64,000 bases of DNA, taken from contig NC_053045.1 of the NCBI RefSeq assembly GCF_003473485.1, positions 43,628,494-43,692,493 of the forward strand, read 5' to 3'. Made by a program: the position numbers and the translations under genes. Under the pieces are notes generated by a model. It worked only from the letters and a program-made list of their open reading frames with translations, was not told the DNA's origin and made no database searches. Positions 58,558 to 64,000 of the stretch are shown piece by piece. The DNA comes from Medicago truncatula (taxonomy: Eukaryota; Streptophyta; Magnoliopsida; Fabales; Fabaceae). Position 1 is the stretch's first letter; each line of letters opens with the position of its first letter.

Positions 58558-58738
58558 GGAATGATATTTCTACGATCAATCTTAGACAATTTTTGTGACA
58601 ACTACTTTTCCTCTTTTCTTAATGGATAAAAACAATAAAGGGAGAAAGAAGAAGAGAGAGAATAAAAACACATCTGAGTATGAGAGATATGATTGTTCCA
58701 AAAATTATCAAAAAGTAGTTGTGCAAATAACATTTCTC
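58558..58738. mobile_element. MITE, GATATTTGTACAAC-type ends (copy 2)
   Basis: AATGATATTTCTACGATCAA and ..AGTTGTGCAAATAACATTTC are degenerate inverted ends. The inner GAGTATGAGAGA and AAATTATCAAAAAGTAGTTG match copy 1 at 8992-9160. Confidence 0.6.
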
Positions 58739-58775
58739 TTATGAATGTTATTTAGTACCCGTAATTTATGTAAAT

Positions 58776-58818
58776 AGTTAACAAGTTTTTTTGTCAAAAA
58801 AGAAAGTAAGTTAACAAG
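58776..58818. repeat. Micro-insertion, 23 nt, flanked by 10-bp direct repeats
   Basis: AGTTAACAAG at 58776-58785 is repeated at 58809-58818 around a T-run plus GTCAAAAAAGAAAGTA. Confidence 0.6.
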
Positions 58819-60299
58819 GTAATCACGCATCACGTTACTTAGCACCATGTTACGACTTGCTGACTCAAAATTTCTTTCTATTTGAAGTTTGAAATTTTGA
58901 AATGTAAAGACTGAACAGTTGAACAATTCCAACAACATAGCCAAATTTGCATTTGAGCATGAACTATTCCAAGGAGAAGCTACCAGTTGAAAACGTCATG
59001 GCCACAACAGTACTTGCTTCCTTAAATGGAAGTTCACATTTTCTGTTTTTTTTTTTTTCCTTCCAAAAAGTCTAGCAGCAACACTGTTGAGAAATGGAGA
59101 ATACCGGATTCGAATCTATATCCATACATATAAAAAATCCATGTAATATCATTTGAGTCATACTTACGAGACATGCAAACTCACATTTAATCTATGTATA
59201 TTAGTGATATGTGTTGGGACCTACTTTTATGTAAAGGATTGAGTTTGAGATTACGCTACTACCCTAAAAATTAACCACTAAATACCCGATAAAGATAGCA
59301 CAGGGACCCTTCCTCCACTTCGCAAATGAAATTGAAGGTACAAAACAAAAGGAGCAAGTCCCACGTAATAATCACCAACCTAAAAGGCTGTTTGAAATAA
59401 TTTTTATTTTCAATTTTTGAAATATACAAGTCATCTTCTCATAATAATTATCTTTTTATATGTTTTAGTTTTAGTCGTCAAAACTAAAAACTTCAAAACA
59501 GTTTCCAAAACTGTAATTTTAAAAAATAGTTTAGCAATTTTTTTTTTTAATTTTTAAGTTTTTAAAAACTAAAAAAGAGTTTTTAAAAAGTGTTTCAAAC
59601 AAGCTCTAAGTAATCACAATATTATTTTTCGACAAGACTACTATCTAAAACACAGACTAAAATTTCATTATTTTGTTTGAAAAAAATCTTATCAAAAATA
59701 AAATAGAACTAACAATTATTGATAATAGATATGTTTGGACTTGGGATGAACTTTGAAATGAAAAAGCTACATCGTCATGGATTTCATTATGATAATTTTT
59801 CTTCACACCTATTTCTTGCGCCCTCCAATTTTATAAAAATGTCTATGTTTAAATTTTATAATCCGAATATTTTTTCACGATTTTCAGATTATTAATCTGA
59901 ATCCTCTAAAAAGTCAAAAAAACAATTGCAAATTGTCCTAGATCATCCAACTATTGTCTCAACATGATTTGAAAGTAAAATTTGAAAAAAGATAATACTA
60001 GTTTCAATTATATAGTGTGAAATGTACTCAACCCCCTAAAGACCAATTTAAAAGATCAATTGTAGTTTATAAATTAACACGGTTCAAATTATATAATCTG
60101 AATTGGTAAAATGTAGTTTAGATTATATAATTTAAACTTTGTTAGAACCTATGTTCATTAGTTAACACCTTTGTTTGACAAATTAACGAATCTACATTGA
60201 TTTAAACATGCATTAAAATAAATTATAGTATCTCCAATAAAATAAAAATAGTATCCAATATAAATTATCCAAATGTTACAACACAGTCAAAAAACTATT

Positions 60300-60555
60300 A
60301 GGTAGCATGGCCACCCCCGCCTTCGATGATAAATCAACCCTCCGTAAACATCATCCAAGATTTGCTCCAAACTTAGCCATGTTGGACTTCCCCTCTCCAC
60401 ATGACTATTGCCCATTATCCGTGGAACGTGGTATTTGATGCGTCCTAACTGTACGCTCATGTCTAGATCTTGATGGTCCCCTACTCCTCAACAATAATCT
60501 CTTTAAGGGCATTCCGCTCAGCTGACCTCAAAGCTTCTGCCTCTGATGGAGTGAG
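60300..60555 (-). pseudogene. Unidentified G+C-richer coding-like remnant
   Basis: The minus strand reads LTPSEAEALRSAERNALKEI IVEE then a stop; further pieces are open in changing frames. Base composition differs sharply from the AT-rich flanks. Possibly from a transposon protein; no family recognised. Confidence 0.3.
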
Positions 60556-61139
60556 GAAAAAAATGATAGCTAGTATGAGAAATTAAAATGGAGCCGTTCT
60601 ATATTCATTTTATTCCTTCTTTTTCTAAGGGTTTGTTTGGGGAGGAGAGTTTTGGAGGGAGGAAAGAGCTTGTTTTTTCCTTTTTAAATTAAAAAGTTAT
60701 AAAATGTTTAAAAAAATGAAGTTTGATTGAATTTTTATATGATCATATATTATAATATTCTTTAAAAAAAGTTAAAATCTTAAATAGATATATTAAAATA
60801 TAGATCTAACATTCTTAATTTATGAATTTTCTATTATTGTTTCTCGTTATTTCTGAGTTAGTTTTACATTTCAACTTTGAGGTGAAGTTTATTCGAGGAC
60901 AAACAAATATGGTTGCTCTTGTTTTAGTAAAGACGATTGAGCTAGTCACAATGCCATTGAGATTTCTCCTACTTATATTGAACAATTATTAATTAATGAT
61001 ATCAGTTAAACTTGTTTCGTTAAAAAAACATTCTGAACCTCTCTCCCTTAAAAACCTTACAAAATTTCCCTTTCGATGATATAGTACATTTGCTATTGTA
61101 TGTGTATGTGTGTCAATTGTATTATCAAATTAGATTTTA

Positions 61140-61300
61140 CTATTTAAAAGAGATTCACATTAGATAGATAATCAAATCAGATCAGAAAATGCATGTGTTT
61201 ATAAATGCCCCCGCTAATTCACACCTTATAAATTGTAATTTTGTAAGAGGCTTGAGTTATCCCAACTTTTGACATGTTTCATATTAAGGGACAAAGCAAT
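61140..61300. repeat. Decayed relative of the 30350-30853 repeat
   Basis: CACATTAGATAGATAATCAA, GCATGTGTTTATAAATGCCC, CACACCTTATAAATTGTAAT and TTTTGTAAGAGGCTTGAGTTAT parallel the motifs at 30350-30853. Confidence 0.4.
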
Positions 61301-62429
61301 CCTATTTGCATATATTAAAAACACTAAACAGTAAATAACATGAACTTAACCATTTGTTTATTGAATATTAGTCAAGGTTCATACTTCTTTCCTCTTTAAT
61401 CAAAAGGTAAACAAAATATATTCAATTATTCTAAGATGACCTGGCCTGAACCTTTTATCATTTTTCGTTACGGGTTTTTCTTTTTGTTTTGCAAACTTCT
61501 GGAATATCATTAACTGTAATCACGATGGTTTTTGGTTGGTAGTAGTGGTGTGGTGTCTATTCGGTTTACACATAACTTTAGTTATTAAGAACTATATATA
61601 AAACTATGAAATTACATCAATCATGATCACCGTGTTGCGTTTTCGAAGACTATACGTATCTTCTTCTAGTTAGAACACTAGTTATAATCAAGTCACAGTC
61701 GTGATGCATGAGAAAGTTGTCCCTCTCATTTTCACAGTACCCTTATATTACTAAAAAATTATCAAAGTAGTGTCAATTATTTTGAAACCGTTGTTATTGA
61801 TCTACTTTTGGGATATTCCTGCCCATAGGTTAAGGATACCACTTTTCTAGCTAGTTTTGCTGAATGAATACATATACTTGATAGGACTGAATGCACACCA
61901 ATTAGAGTGTTGATTTTTTAGCTATGTTCAATACATACTCAGTTTTGCGACGCCTATCAATAAGCTTCGCCCATTATTAAATTCTATCGTAGGGTCTGCA
62001 AGTATAAGCCTTTAAAAAACAATTGTAAACACTATTAAAGTGAAGAGGTATGTTGTTGATAACATCAATTGTTTGATTCAATGAACTCAAAATATGAATA
62101 CTACATATTCTTTTTTAACTTCTTTATTTTTAACACATATGTTAAATTGATAATCAAACTTCTAGAAGTACCCCTAAAAAAAAACAAACTCCTATAACCA
62201 GTTAACACAATCATACATGCATATATTGTTTAAAAAACTTTTTTTTGAGGGACTAATCTTTGTGCACGATATTTTTTTTAACATGAAAATTGATTAGATT
62301 GATATAGAAGTATAAAGAATATTAACCCATAATTTAGAAAAAGTATAAGAGACATTCGACCCACAAAACACAAACACTATCAATAAAAAATACACTAAAG
62401 AGGATTCAAATAACATTCAAAATACAAGC

Positions 62430-62880
62430 ATGGCTCCCTTTTTTCCTAGCAAGTAACCATCTCTAAGCTAGAGATTAATTTAATGGCTTCTGCAATCTCT
62501 TCTACCGTCATGGATTTTGAAGAAAAAATGATACTATTATGCGCTTCCTAAATTTTTCAAATTGTTTCATGCCAAATAAGTGTTAAACCTTTCCAATGCT
62601 TATTGGCCTGAGAAGAGGATAAGAAAATAATCTATGGGTAGGATCACTCACGTTCCGATCCACTTAAAAATTGAATATCAAATCTTTCCGACAAACATCT
62701 ACAAAACAAGTGATCCTCCACCTCTAGGTTCCCCTGGCACACCATACACAATCCAAACTCGCTCCCCCCAACAACACTCATCTTCTATAATTAATTCCCC
62801 AAGTAGGAAGTCTACCAAGAATTAATTACCAAGATAAAATTTAAATCTTTTACGCAATCAAACTATTCCAATTTTCCTTC
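62430..62880 (-). pseudogene. LINE relic with zf-RVT (reverse-transcriptase zinc-binding) pattern
   Basis: Minus-strand pieces in shifting frames: a Cys/Trp-containing VPGEPRGGGSLV segment, then SDPTHRLFSYPLLRPISI, then TLIWHETI*KI*EAHNSIIF and SKSMTVEEIAEAIKLISSLE. The IWHxxxWxIWxxRNxxIF pattern is the C-terminal zf-RVT block of plant LINE or LINE-derived proteins; here the two Trp are stops (TGA and TAG). It is long dead. Confidence 0.7.
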
Positions 62881-64000
62881 AAACTCCTTCTAGACTCCGC
62901 GTTCAAATAAATGTGCACGATAGTGTAAAATATTTTACACATGCAATTTTGCTGATAATTTGTAAAATATCTTCATAAATATTTACAAGTGTAATTTGAT
63001 TGAATGTATGTGTAAAAATATATTAAACTGTCATTGTATACAAATTAAATCGTTTTTAAATAAAGAATGTAAAAATTAAAGTGACATTGATAGTCAGTTA
63101 AAAAACGGTCCAAGAATAATGTCACAAAGACCATCACCATAGCCTAAAAGATGAATTTGCAAACAAACCTACAACATAAAAAGACAAACACACATAACCT
63201 ACAAATATTACTATAATCAAGTGTCAAGAATACTCATATCTCTAACGATACCAAAATCATTAGTTAGATCTGCACTGAAACAAAGTTAAATCTGACAATC
63301 TAAATCAAACAAACATTGTAACAAGACGAGAAAGCAAAATAACATCGTACAAAGACGACAAACAAAACAATGTCACATTTAGATGAAAAAGTCATGAAAG
63401 AAAAAATTGAATACACATCAAATCACTCATTTAAATAAAAATGAATGAGAAAAACGATTTTGAGGGACTATTTTAGATAAAAGAATCCTAATTAGTTTTT
63501 GTATTTTCACTCTCTAATATGTTTTACTTAGAAATTATTTTTTTTAGAACTAGAATAAATAAAAGAAATATTATAATCCCCTAAAAAAATATTATAAAAA
63601 CATTTAAAAAAAAAAAAAACTACTGATTTTGAGTTTGTGTTTTATCAAACAGTTAACCATAATTCCCGGATATTAACATTCAACCGCCACACAACATTCC
63701 TTTCTCCCATTAGAAATTTAGAATCGTCAATGTCGAAGAAATCAAATCAAGCACTCAGCTCTACCATACCATTTTGAGGTTGGGATTGAAATATGAGAAT
63801 GAGACCTCTTCTAAATCTATGACAATTCATAACAAACCAAAAATAAAGTTTTTACATGTAATCATACTAAATATGCAATTTTTTGAAATATTCCCAAGAA
63901 AATGGTTAAAAGTAAGCAAACGAAAAAATTAATTAAAATTATGTTGGTTAGAGTGGCATTGTACTCTGATTTATTAAGAAAAAACTTCCTTTTGAGTTTT

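Larger units (their letters stand above)
55986..64000. other. 8-kb gene-free right end
   Basis: Upstream of the proline-rich gene. It contains a 47-bp tandem duplication, a GGCGCC inverted repeat, a fold-back repeat carrying a SINE, a MITE, a micro-insertion, a coding-like remnant at 60300-60550, an LTR-like relic and a LINE relic. 63000-64000 shows nothing recognisable. Confidence 0.5.

Noticed and set aside
1..64000. CRISPR arrays, operons, phage or bacterial defence systems
   Set aside because: No regularly spaced repeats and no bacterial-type gene order; all intact genes are plant nuclear genes.

Overview
The window is nuclear plant DNA, AT-rich in its spacers. Genes are split by GT-AG introns full of small transposons, and all seven intact genes are typical plant housekeeping or regulatory genes. 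Repeat content and codon style suggest a legume, probably Medicago or a close relative; that is inference, with no database check. All exon models were made by hand: each junction has GT..AG and keeps frame, and total lengths match the known families.

Layout. 186-2891 (+): 3' part of the GPI-anchor glycosyltransferase PIG-A (SETH2 in Arabidopsis). 5710-7677 (+): intronless CDS of the Paf1-complex subunit RTF1 (VIP5), probably with a 5'UTR intron holding a Stowaway MITE split by a LINE 3' end and a 161-bp tandem duplication. 8135-8473 (-): F-box/FBD relic. 10914-11583 (-): RIQ1/RIQ2-type thylakoid protein. 12620-20205 (+): splicing factor SF3B2 in 18 exons. 20206-31556: gene-poor, with a 4.2-kb Helitron (22156-26393, minus) carrying a broken B3-domain exon and an RPA-like exon. 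31557-32453 (+): Dof transcription factor. 35557-39759 (-): four-pass DUF1218 protein. 43612-50455 (+): mitochondrial insertase OXA1 in 9 exons. 52111-55985 (-): proline-rich protein without a formin FH2 domain, 9 exons. 55986-64000: no gene; MITEs, a full SINE nested in another repeat, and a decayed LINE.

The genes do not form a pathway; this is ordinary plant gene order. Shared themes are gene expression (RTF1, SF3B2, Dof) and organelle membranes (RIQ, OXA1).

The most interesting signal is at the repeat level. At least nine sites carry a tiny insert (10-23 nt) made of an A/T run plus a few bases, flanked by 10-18 bp direct repeats. In several, the bases next to the A-run resemble the 3' end of the full SINE found at 57441-57585. 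They look like almost completely 5'-truncated retro-insertions: SINE footprints that standard repeat masking would miss. No CRISPR array, bacterial-type operon, tRNA gene or rRNA gene was seen.
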